A stretch of 64,000 nt of DNA. Origin: DATAEE01 sp963725145 (GTDB taxonomy: Bacteria; Acidobacteriota; Vicinamibacteria; Vicinamibacterales; 2-12-FULL-66-21). Where the stretch lies: contig CAVRXL010000010.1 in the NCBI GenBank assembly GCA_963725145.1, forward strand, positions 558,001 through 622,000. The letters are read 5' to 3'. Made by a program: the position numbers and the translations under genes. A model generated the notes under the pieces. It had not been told where the DNA came from, made no database searches, and saw only the letters and a program-made list of their open reading frames with translations. Numbering within the stretch: the first letter of the stretch is position 1; each line of letters starts with the position of its first letter. Positions 52,619 to 59,990 of the stretch are shown here, one piece after another.

Positions 52619-52648
52619 CCGCCCTTCGACTGACTTCGTTCGCTCAGA
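52619..52648. repeat. Dispersed repeat, class C
   Basis: CGCCCTTCGACTGACTTCGT followed by TCGCTCAGAG, nearly identical to 29302-29333. It lies between the cold-shock gene and tRNA-Ser. Confidence 0.7.
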
Positions 52649-52689
52649 GTATTTTCTCCATCGCGGACACCTCCGCGGTTGGCGAAGGT

Positions 52690-52783
52690 TGGCGGTGAGG
52701 CAGGGATTCGAACCCTGGATACAGCTTTTGGGCCGTATAACGGTTTAGCAAACCGCCGCCTTCAGCCTCTCGGCCACCTCACC
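52690..52783 (-). tRNA. tRNA-Ser (anticodon GCU)
   Basis: The minus strand starts GGTGAGG and pairs with CCTCACC, followed by G and an encoded CCA. The anticodon loop in GGTTTGCTAAACC gives GCT. A long variable arm (GTATACGGCC-type stem) is typical of tRNA-Ser. 94 bases with CCA. Confidence 0.95.
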
Positions 52784-52822
52784 CTTCGACTCGCTCCCAC
52801 CCTTGACTCGTCGCTCAGGGCG
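52782..52822. repeat. Degenerate class C repeat beside tRNA-Ser
   Basis: CACCCTTCGACTCG, then a spacer, then GACTCGTCGCTCAGGGCG. Its left end overlaps the first base pairs of the tRNA gene. Confidence 0.45.
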
Positions 52823-53011
52823 GGGCGCGGACGTTCAAGTATACGTGAGACAGGCACTTACGCGGAAGCGGTCGTCACCGAGGCGCTGAAGGCGACTGGC
52901 TTTCAAACCGCCCCTTTCGTCAAATTCGCCCGTGAATTGCTCGATTTTTGGCAATAACGGCACGAGACGGTCGGAAGATAGATAGACGGACGAATCCGCC
53001 AGGAGGCCCGC

Positions 53012-53473
53012 ATGGACGAGCGAGCGCTGTTCACGAAATTCTGGGAGGAAGAGGCCAAGACGACGCGCAAGGTGTTCGCGCGCATTCCGGAAGGCTCCGA
53101 TTACCGCCCCGATCCGAAGTCGCGCACGGCGAGCGAGATCGCGTGGCAGATCGCGTGCGAAGAGAAGATGATCATCGATGCGCTCGAGACCGGCAAGGCC
53201 GAGTGGAAGCCGCCCCCCGCGCCCGACACGATGAAGGAGCTCCTCGACATCTACGAGAAGCAGGGCGCGGACATCGTCCGGCGCTGGAAGGCGCTCCCCG
53301 CCTCGCGCTGGAACGGCACGCTCGAGTTCTTCGGCGGCCAGCGGCCGGCGTCGCCGATGGCGTGGAGCTTCCTCTTCGACATCGTTCACCATCGAGGGCA
53401 GATTTCGACGTACCTGCGCCCGATGGGGTCGACCGTCCCGCAGATTTACGGACCGAGCGGGGACGAACCGTAG
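53012..53473 (+). CDS. DinB-family protein
   Basis: A 153-residue four-helix protein. ERALFTKFWEEEAKTTRKVF opens helix 1, SEIAWQIACEEKMIIDAL is helix 2 and FLFDIVHHRGQISTYLRPMG carries two His of the metal triad; the usual first-helix-bundle His (SxxxxxxH) appears as Q in AWQIAC. Members act as metal-dependent thiol transferases or hydrolases; exact role unknown. AGGAGG lies 6 bases before the ATG. Confidence 0.87.
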   Translation: MDERALFTKFWEEEAKTTRKVFARIPEGSDYRPDPKSRTASEIAWQIACEEKMIIDALETGKAEWKPPPAPDTMKELLDIYEKQGADIVRRWKALPASRWNGTLEFFGGQRPASPMAWSFLFDIVHHRGQISTYLRPMGSTVPQIYGPSGDEP

Positions 53474-53536
53474 CGACGGCTCCGTGCGCTGCGTCATTCC
53501 GCGCACGCGGACGTCGGCCCGCGGTAGACTCTCGCG

Positions 53537-55003
53537 GTGGCCTGGGTGCTCCGCTGGGGTCTTCGCGCCGTCCTCCTGGTCGCCGTCGCTCTGGGCACGC
53601 TGATCGTCGGTGGGGCGTGCGACGCTCGCTGGCGTCATCCCGATCTCAAAGCCTGGCATCGTCTCAGCCTCGACGATCTGCGCGCCTCCGATCTGGACGA
53701 TGATTTCACGTTTGCCCAGTACGCTGCCCGGGAGGAAAAGCTCTTTGCGGAGATCCGGGCGTTCGAATCGACGATCGAGCCGCGTGATCGCACGCGGGTC
53801 AATCGGTACCATCCGGGAAGCCTCTCACATCCCCTGAGCGCCGGCCGCGACTGGAACAAGTCGTTCGAAACCCGGCCGGCAACCGCCATCCGCGGCGGCG
53901 CGCTGCTCGTCCACGGCCTGACCGACTCTCCCTACAGCATGCGAGCCGTCGCCGGCGTGCTGAGCGCGAACGGCGTGTACTCGTTGTCGCTCCGGATGCC
54001 CGGTCACGGCACCATTCCATCGGGTCTGGCTCGATCGTCATGGAAGGACTGGCTGGCCGCCGTCCGAATGGGCGTCCGTCATGTCAGGGCCAGCATTCCT
54101 CAGGACGCGCCGTTGCTTCTCGTCGGCTATTCGAACGGCGGCGCGCTCGTCCTGAAGTACACGCTCGACGCACTCGAGCGCGACGGCGACGCGCGGCCCG
54201 CGAAACTGATCCTTCTCTCGCCGATGATTGGCGTCACGCCAGCGGCGAGGCTGGCGTGGTGGATCAGCCGCCTGGGCGTCGTGCCGTATTTCGAGAAGGC
54301 GAACTGGCTGGACGTGATTCCCGAATACAACCCGTTCAAGTACAACTCGTTCCCTGCGAACGCCGCGTTTCAGACGGCATCTCTGACGAGCGCACTGCAG
54401 GCCGACCTCGATCGCGCGATCTCGAGCGGCCGGCTGACGGCGATGCCGCCCATCCTCACCTTTCAGTCCATCGTCGATGCGACCGTCAGCACGCCAGCCG
54501 TCGTGCATCTGCTCTACGATCGGCTCCCGCCGAACGGCAGCGAGCTCGTCCTGTTCGACGTCAACCACCTGTCGGGGATCGACGTGTTCGTGCAAACCGC
54601 CGATCAATCGCTCTTCGAAAGCCTGTTCAGTCGGCAGCCGCGCCAGTATCGGCGGGTGCTCGTGACGAACAGCTCCGCCGAGACACGGGACGTGGATGCC
54701 GAGACGATCGAACCGAATGCCGCTGCGGGCTCGCGGCGGGCGCTCGGTCTGGCCTGGCCGCCCGAGGTGTTCTCGCTCACCCACGTCGCGATCCCGTTTC
54801 CGCCCGACGATCCGCTCTACGGTCTCGTGGGCCCGACCAAGGCAGCGGGCCTCCTTCCGATTGGCCGGCTCAGTCCTCGCGGCGAGCGCGCCGTGCTGAC
54901 GGTCGGCACCGATACTCTGATGCGCCTCTCGTCAAATCCGTTCTTTCCATTCGTGGCCGAACGCATCGGCGGGTGGGTGGGCGATCCACTCGTTCAGAAG
55001 TGA
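53537..55003 (+). CDS. Membrane-anchored alpha/beta-hydrolase
   Basis: A 488-residue protein from GTG 53537 with an N-terminal signal anchor (RAVLLVAVALGTLIVGGA). The hydrolase fold (~115-460) has GGALLVHGLTDSPYSMRAVA (oxyanion region), MPGHGTIPSG, the nucleophile Ser in LLVGYSNGGALVLKYTLDA, and a probable Asp in FQSIVDATVS. The last His may be the one in VFSLTHVAIPFP. Substrate unknown. Confidence 0.87.
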   Translation: MAWVLRWGLRAVLLVAVALGTLIVGGACDARWRHPDLKAWHRLSLDDLRASDLDDDFTFAQYAAREEKLFAEIRAFESTIEPRDRTRVNRYHPGSLSHPLSAGRDWNKSFETRPATAIRGGALLVHGLTDSPYSMRAVAGVLSANGVYSLSLRMPGHGTIPSGLARSSWKDWLAAVRMGVRHVRASIPQDAPLLLVGYSNGGALVLKYTLDALERDGDARPAKLILLSPMIGVTPAARLAWWISRLGVVPYFEKANWLDVIPEYNPFKYNSFPANAAFQTASLTSALQADLDRAISSGRLTAMPPILTFQSIVDATVSTPAVVHLLYDRLPPNGSELVLFDVNHLSGIDVFVQTADQSLFESLFSRQPRQYRRVLVTNSSAETRDVDAETIEPNAAAGSRRALGLAWPPEVFSLTHVAIPFPPDDPLYGLVGPTKAAGLLPIGRLSPRGERAVLTVGTDTLMRLSSNPFFPFVAERIGGWVGDPLVQK

Positions 55004-55015
55004 CACGGCCCACCG

Positions 55016-55573
55016 TCACGGAACCATGTAGCGCAGCCGTAGCCAGCGCCGGATCCGGGTCTTGCCGAAGGCGTTGACGGCGAATGACCACGCAATGAGT
55101 TGACAGTCCAGCGAGGGACTCCAAGCGCCGGCGTGAACCCGATCGAGCGCCAGCGCGTCGTCATCCGCGCGGGCGCCGAGGAGCTGTGCCAGCCCCGTGA
55201 GCCCGGGGCGGCATCCCCAGCGAAAGTCGAACTGAGGGCCGCTCCAACCGAGACGCGCGACGTCGGCAGCAGTGAGCGGCCGCGGCCCGACCGCGCTCAT
55301 GTGGCCGCGAAGAATATTGACGAACTGCGGCAGCTCGTCGAGGCCTGTAGCGCGGAGCACACGGCCCACGCGTGTGACGCGGCCGTCGCGCATCGATCGG
55401 AATTTCAGGATGTGGAACGGCCGGCGCCGGTACCCGATCCGTTCCTGACGAAACAACACCGGCCGACCATCATCCATCAGTACCGCCGCCGCTATCACGG
55501 CCATCGCCGGCGCAAACACCGCGAGCCCGGCCGACGCCCCGACAACGTCGAACAGCCGTTGCGCCCTCGACAC
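55016..55573 (-). CDS. Sugar-phosphate transferase for polysaccharide initiation (WcaJ/WbaP C-terminal type)
   Basis: A 185-residue protein from GTG 55573 containing only the catalytic domain: RLFDVVGASAGLAVFAPAMA (re-entrant helix), RQERIGYRRRPFHILKFRSM, GRVLRATGLDELPQFVNILR, GHMSAVGPRPLT and PGLTGLAQLLG. It should move a sugar-1-phosphate onto undecaprenyl phosphate. No polysaccharide cluster surrounds it. Confidence 0.9.
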   Translation of the reverse strand: MSRAQRLFDVVGASAGLAVFAPAMAVIAAAVLMDDGRPVLFRQERIGYRRRPFHILKFRSMRDGRVTRVGRVLRATGLDELPQFVNILRGHMSAVGPRPLTAADVARLGWSGPQFDFRWGCRPGLTGLAQLLGARADDDALALDRVHAGAWSPSLDCQLIAWSFAVNAFGKTRIRRWLRLRYMVP

Positions 55574-55636
55574 GCTCTTACTCTACATCACAAAGTAGAT
55601 GCCTGATGGGCGGGCTGAATGCATCGAGAAACGCCG

Positions 55637-56314
55637 TTAGCGGATTGCCTGCAGGACCTCAGTAGCCACTCCAGTGGGCCCCTTGGAGGTGTGCCTGACG
55701 ATGACGCCATGCTCGATGGATTTCCAGTACTCGTCGACAGATTTCCCGACCGGAGTCGTCGACGTCCTGATGTAGTGGACGGTGTCGAACCGCCCCGCCG
55801 GCACCGTGACCGCCTCGCGGAGCGCGACGATCGTAAGCGTCCCGGCGTAGGTCGGCGCCGAGGCGTTCCCCTGCGCGGATGAGTGCCGGGCCGTCACCAC
55901 GCGAATGGGCCACGAGCGGCCGGCGCACGCCCGGAAGGCGGGGTCGCCGACGACGCCGGGCCGGAATATCGTCTTGCTGTTGACGCGTCCGCTCGCATCG
56001 CTCGACGTCGTGGCGTCGATGACGCTCACGTCCTCCTCGATGTGATGCTCGTTGACCTGAATCGTGACGTTCGTGCCCCGGACGATGCGAAGTCGGCTGC
56101 CGGTGGGCGTCACCTCCTTCCAATGCTGTGTGAATTGGGACACGGTGCCGTTCGAATCGCGGTGTTGATACGTGTAGCCCACCGTCGGCTTCGGCGTGCC
56201 GATCGTGACGCAGTCTGCGCTCTGGAAGGACCGTGCCTGAAGATCCTCACACCCGTTGAGGGTTACGACGAGGAACCCGGCGATGGCGGCGAAGCTCGGG
56301 GTACGGTCGAGCAT
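55637..56314 (-). CDS. Putative lipoprotein, unknown
   Basis: 225 residues. The N-terminus MLDRTPSFAAIAGFLVVTLN followed by GCED has a lipobox-like LNGC. The mature part is beta-rich (TVGYTYQHRDSNGTVSQFTQ, LRIVRGTNVTIQVNEHHIEE, YAGTLTIVALREAVTVPAG, VDEYWKSIEHGVIVRHTSKG), as in DUF3108-like periplasmic proteins. It lies 12 bp downstream of the hybrid kinase gene on the same strand. Confidence 0.65.
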   Translation of the reverse strand: MLDRTPSFAAIAGFLVVTLNGCEDLQARSFQSADCVTIGTPKPTVGYTYQHRDSNGTVSQFTQHWKEVTPTGSRLRIVRGTNVTIQVNEHHIEEDVSVIDATTSSDASGRVNSKTIFRPGVVGDPAFRACAGRSWPIRVVTARHSSAQGNASAPTYAGTLTIVALREAVTVPAGRFDTVHYIRTSTTPVGKSVDEYWKSIEHGVIVRHTSKGPTGVATEVLQAIR

Positions 56315-56324
56315 GTCCTGGTGG

Positions 56325-56342
56325 GGTCATGATAGCGGACTC
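56325..56342. repeat. 18-bp direct repeat, copy at the 3' end of the hybrid kinase
   Basis: GGTCATGATAGCGGACTC, spanning the stop codon of the kinase gene. The partner GGTGATGATAGCGGACTC is at 58428-58445, 17 of 18 bases identical. Confidence 0.5.
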
Positions 56343-58378
56343 CGCCCGGGTGTTGCGGGTTCCACATCCGGGAATCTTGCCGCGAGAAGCCTGGCGATCT
56401 CGACCGGATCCGCAGGCTTCGTCAGATGCGCGTCGAAGCCCGCCGACATCGCGCGTTGTCGATCCTCCTCCTGTCCCCACCCCGTAATGGCGACGAGAAA
56501 CAGCTCGCGCAGCTGTGTGTGCTCTCGAAGCCGCGCCGCGAGCTCGTAGCCGTTCATCTCCGGCATCCCGATATCGAGCAGTCCCACCTGGGGGTTGAAT
56601 GCGATGGCCTGGCGCAGTGCCTCCTCGCCATCGTACGCGAGCCGTACCGAATGTCCGCTGGCCGTCAGCAACCGGGAAAGCATGTCGGCGGCATCTCGAT
56701 TGTCGTCGACGACGAGGATCCGGCACGACGGCATGGCGTGATCGTCCTCAGCCGCTGCGCCCGCATCCGGAGCGGCCGCTCGTGGCAGCCGTAGGCGGAA
56801 CTCGGAGCCTTTCCCGCGCCCTGCGCTGCGGGCTCTTACACTGCCTCCATGGAGCTCGGCGAGCGCCTTGACGAGCGCCAGGCCGATCCCAAGCCCGCCA
56901 TGACGGGCTTCGCCGACCTGGACGAAGCGCTCGAACACACGGTCGAGATCCACGGCAGCGATGCCATGGCCCGAATCGCGCACGTGGATGGTCACGTCGC
57001 CATCGGCGGCCGTCGTCGCCACTCGAATCCGTCCGCCCGGCTCGCTGTACCGAGTGGCGTTCGTGAGCAGGTTCACCAGCATCTGGACGACCCGGTCCGG
57101 ATCCACGTTGAGCCAGACGGGCTGCGGAGGAAGGTCGATCTCGAGCTGGTGACCCGCGCGCTTGATCTCACTCGACACGGCGTTGACGGCGTCGTTCACC
57201 AGCTGCCTGAGCTCGGACGGACGCACGTGCAGTTCCAGCTTGTCGCGCGTAATTCGCGTCAGGTCGAGCAGATCGTCGATGAGGCGCGTCAGGTGCTGAA
57301 CCTGACGCTCAATGGTCCGCCGCGCGGATTCCGCCGCTGGCGGAGGTCCGTTCAGCAACTCGACGGCGAACCGAATCGGCGCCAGCGGATTCCGCAGCTC
57401 GTGCGACAGGGTGGCGAGAAACTCGGTCTTCTGTTGATCCGTCTCGCGAAGCGTCCGCTCGCTTTCGGCGAGGGCGCGTTCTGTCGCGGCTCGCGCATCC
57501 AACGACAGCACGAGTTGCGTGCCGGTCCTCCAGATGACCCCGGCCATCAAGACGATCAGCACGAGCGCCATTGTCGAAATGGCGAACGGCGCATCGACAT
57601 GACCAGCGCCGAACTGGCGCGCGAGGACCCATCCAATGCCAAACGGCAGCAAGACTGCCGCGGGCAGCATCCGCCGCGCGAACACCCCAACCTCGTCTTC
57701 CCTGCAGAACAGCAACGCAAGTCCTGTATCTGGCCTGCCGGCCTGAACGGCCAGCGCCAAGACGAACAGCGCCACCGCGTTCACCAGTGAGATTCCTGTG
57801 TACTGGGCGATTGCATACAACCCGGTGAATCCGTACGCATATCCCATCAGCGGCAGGAAGGCGATGCCACACGCGAGGAGCGCCAGCAGTTGACTGAGCG
57901 CGCGCCTGCGCGCCGACGTGCTGTTCCCCAGCAGCAGCGCCAATCCGAGCAGGAGATTGGCCGTCGACGCTGGTGGTCCCATCCGGTTTGGGCTGGTCGT
58001 AGCCAGCGCGCCCGCCGGTTCGGTTGCGAGCAGTTGATCGATCCGGAGATCCCATCCGACGATGTGTTCCGACAGCGTGAGCGCCCCCAGGGCCGTGGGG
58101 ACAACCAACATCACGTAACCCGCGATACGCCACCGTCGTCGAGCGCTGCGAGACGACATCAGGAGCAGGTTGGCTATCGCGCCGCAAGCCAGACAGAGCG
58201 CGGCGTTCGTCTTGAGGGTGGGACCAGACAAGTACAACGACGTCAGCCCCGGAATGTCCCACAGCCATCCGATCAGGACGGCCAGGCCCACCGTCGCGAC
58301 GAGCACGCTTGCGAATCGAGCGGCCGCCACAGATTGCTCTGTTACGGAATGCGGCGTCGTTTCGGCCTCGAGAGTCAT
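56327..58378 (-). CDS. Hybrid sensor histidine kinase
   Basis: 683 residues from ATG 58378; an in-frame ATG at 58501 adds 41 residues that look unlike protein. About eight membrane helices fill residues 20-290 (a MASE-like sensor). HisKA follows with FLATLSHELRNPLAPIRFAV (His326), then HATPase (LTNATRYSEPGG, DSGHGIAAVD, GIGLALVKALAELHGG). A receiver domain (~565-680) has ILVVDDNRDAADML and Asp602 in VGLLDIGMPEMNG. No partner regulator is adjacent. The gene is flanked by an 18-bp direct repeat. Confidence 0.92.
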   Translation of the reverse strand: MTLEAETTPHSVTEQSVAAARFASVLVATVGLAVLIGWLWDIPGLTSLYLSGPTLKTNAALCLACGAIANLLLMSSRSARRRWRIAGYVMLVVPTALGALTLSEHIVGWDLRIDQLLATEPAGALATTSPNRMGPPASTANLLLGLALLLGNSTSARRRALSQLLALLACGIAFLPLMGYAYGFTGLYAIAQYTGISLVNAVALFVLALAVQAGRPDTGLALLFCREDEVGVFARRMLPAAVLLPFGIGWVLARQFGAGHVDAPFAISTMALVLIVLMAGVIWRTGTQLVLSLDARAATERALAESERTLRETDQQKTEFLATLSHELRNPLAPIRFAVELLNGPPPAAESARRTIERQVQHLTRLIDDLLDLTRITRDKLELHVRPSELRQLVNDAVNAVSSEIKRAGHQLEIDLPPQPVWLNVDPDRVVQMLVNLLTNATRYSEPGGRIRVATTAADGDVTIHVRDSGHGIAAVDLDRVFERFVQVGEARHGGLGIGLALVKALAELHGGSVRARSAGRGKGSEFRLRLPRAAAPDAGAAAEDDHAMPSCRILVVDDNRDAADMLSRLLTASGHSVRLAYDGEEALRQAIAFNPQVGLLDIGMPEMNGYELAARLREHTQLRELFLVAITGWGQEEDRQRAMSAGFDAHLTKPADPVEIARLLAARFPDVEPATPGRSPLS

Positions 58379-58427
58379 GTGCCAGCCCGGGTCACCGACG
58401 ATTCCAACGTACGTCAGGGTGCGTTGC

Positions 58428-58445
58428 GGTGATGATAGCGGACTC
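58428..58445. repeat. 18-bp direct repeat, copy upstream of the hybrid kinase
   Basis: GGTGATGATAGCGGACTC; see 56325-56342. On the minus strand it would encode SPLSS in the kinase frame, the same peptide as the kinase's last residues (SPLS). Confidence 0.5.
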
Positions 58446-58504
58446 AGCGGTCGTCGGATGGCCCGTCTCCAACGGCGATCCAGATCCGGTATGCTGGTCA
58501 TCCG

Positions 58505-59179
58505 ATGAATCTCAGCCGTTCAGTTGTCGTCACTGCCTACCTCATCAGCGGAGGGGTACTTCTCTTCTCCGCCGAACAATCGACCGGGAGTGCCGGGCCG
58601 CCTCAGGGGATCACGCTCGACGGCCGTGTCGACGAAGCGGAGTGGAAGGCGGCTTCCAGCCAGCCGCTCGAAGGGGGCGGAACCGTCCGGTTGATGTTTG
58701 GCGACAAGCTTCTGTACGTCGGCATCCGCGGGCCGGCCGCCGGCATGGCGCACGTCTGCGTCGGATCCAGTGATGAGGTGCGGATCCTTCACGTCTCGGC
58801 GGCAGTCGGCTCGGCCCTCTATCGGCAGTCCGGCGGCTCCTGGACGCTTCAGTCGCCGTTTTCCTGGAACCTGCGCGAGACCGGGCTCACGGGCGCGCCC
58901 GCCGACGCGCGCACGGCGTACCTTCAGAAGGAGGGCTGGGTCGGCACGGTCTCCCGGATGGGACGCGACACGGATCGGGAACTGGTCATCGATCGAAGCC
59001 GATTTCGATCGCCGCTGCGGCTGGCGGTGGCGTATGTCACCACCACTACCAGCGGCGAGGCGGGCGGCGTGTCACGATGGCCGGACCTCCGCGACAACTG
59101 CAGCGACCAACGCACGGTCGCCGGCCATCTGCCTGATACGGCGAAGTTCCTCGTCAACGATTGGGCGCTCGTGCGATAG
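58505..59179 (+). CDS. Exported CBM9-like domain protein
   Basis: 224 residues with a signal peptide (MNLSRSVVVTAYLISGGVLL). GITLDGRVDEAEWKAASSQP with RLMFGDKLLYVGIRG is the start of a CBM9/DOMON-like carbohydrate-binding fold. No catalytic motif. Its last codons LVNDWALVR-stop lie in a 32-bp segment repeated at 59959-59990. Divergent from the hybrid kinase. Confidence 0.72.
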   Translation: MNLSRSVVVTAYLISGGVLLFSAEQSTGSAGPPQGITLDGRVDEAEWKAASSQPLEGGGTVRLMFGDKLLYVGIRGPAAGMAHVCVGSSDEVRILHVSAAVGSALYRQSGGSWTLQSPFSWNLRETGLTGAPADARTAYLQKEGWVGTVSRMGRDTDRELVIDRSRFRSPLRLAVAYVTTTTSGEAGGVSRWPDLRDNCSDQRTVAGHLPDTAKFLVNDWALVR

Positions 59180-59180
59180 C
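59149..59180. repeat. 32-bp direct repeat, copy 1
   Basis: Contains AACGATTGGGCGCTCGTGCG with flanks CCTCGTC and ATAGC; 30 of 32 bases match 59959-59990. It forms the 3' end of the CBM9-like gene including its stop. Confidence 0.9.
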
Positions 59181-59192
59181 CGTTCAAAGAAA

Positions 59193-59966
59193 ATGCGCGG
59201 CGAAATCGACGCCGTACGCGCCTGGATCGACCGGTCGTCACGGCTCGTCGCCCTGACCGGCGCGGGAATCTCCACCGATTCGGGCATCCCGGATTTCCGA
59301 GGCCCGAAGGGCGTCTGGACGCGAGATCCGGCGGCCGAAAAGCTCTCGAACATTCATTACTACATGTCCGATCCCGAGGTGCGGAAGCTCGCGTGGCGCG
59401 GCCGCCTCGATCATCCGGCGTGGCAGGCCGCGCCGAATGCCGGCCATCACGCGCTGGTGGAGCTCGAGCGTCGCGGGAAGCTGCACGCGCTGATCACGCA
59501 GAACATCGACGGCCTGCATCAGCGGGCTGGCAACTCGCCCGATCGCGTCGTCGAGGTTCACGGAACCGTGCACGAGGCCGTGTGCATGGTGTGCGGCCGG
59601 CGCGCGCCGATGCCAGTGGTGCTCGATCGCGTCCGTGCCGGTGAAGCCGACCCTGGCTGCAATCAGTGCGGAGGAATCCTGAAGAGCGCGACGATCTCGT
59701 TCGGCCAGGCGCTCGTCCCTTCCGTGATCGCGCGAGCCTTGCGCGCTGCCGAAGAGGCGGACGTGCTCCTCGCCGTCGGCACCAGCCTGCAGGTCTATCC
59801 CGTCGCCGGCATGGTGCCCGCCGCGAAAGAGTCAGGTGCACGGGTCGTCATCGTCAACGCGGAGGATACGCCGATGGACGACATCGCAGACGCAGTCCTT
59901 CGACAGCCCATTTCCGAGATCCTGCCGGCCCTCTGCGGATGCGCTGACGTAGACACTCCCTCGTGA
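59193..59966 (+). CDS. cobB: Sirtuin (NAD-dependent protein deacylase)
   Basis: 257 residues from ATG 59193. LVALTGAGISTDSGIPDFRG (NAD binding, GAGIST at 23-28), TQNIDGLHQRAG (103-106 QNID), catalytic His123 in VEVHGTVHEAV, and zinc Cys at 131, 134, 156 and 159. ADVLLAVGTSLQVYPVAGMV and VIVNAEDTPMDDIADAV complete the Rossmann fold. It removes acyl groups from Lys using NAD. The gene is bracketed by the 32-bp direct repeats, and its TGA lies in the second. Confidence 0.95.
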   Translation: MRGEIDAVRAWIDRSSRLVALTGAGISTDSGIPDFRGPKGVWTRDPAAEKLSNIHYYMSDPEVRKLAWRGRLDHPAWQAAPNAGHHALVELERRGKLHALITQNIDGLHQRAGNSPDRVVEVHGTVHEAVCMVCGRRAPMPVVLDRVRAGEADPGCNQCGGILKSATISFGQALVPSVIARALRAAEEADVLLAVGTSLQVYPVAGMVPAAKESGARVVIVNAEDTPMDDIADAVLRQPISEILPALCGCADVDTPS

Positions 59967-59990
59967 ACGATTGGGCGCTCGTGCGGTAGC
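59959..59990. repeat. 32-bp direct repeat, copy 2
   Basis: CCTCGTG, then AACGATTGGGCGCTCGTGCG, then GTAGC. It still reads LVNDWALVR-stop in one frame although no gene leads into it, and it ends exactly at the base before the convergent kinase gene's stop codon. Confidence 0.9.

Noticed and set aside
52679..52957. Plus-strand frame beginning GEAGIRTLDTAFGPYNG
   Set aside because: A spurious protein created by reading across the tRNA-Ser gene; the tRNA folds fully.
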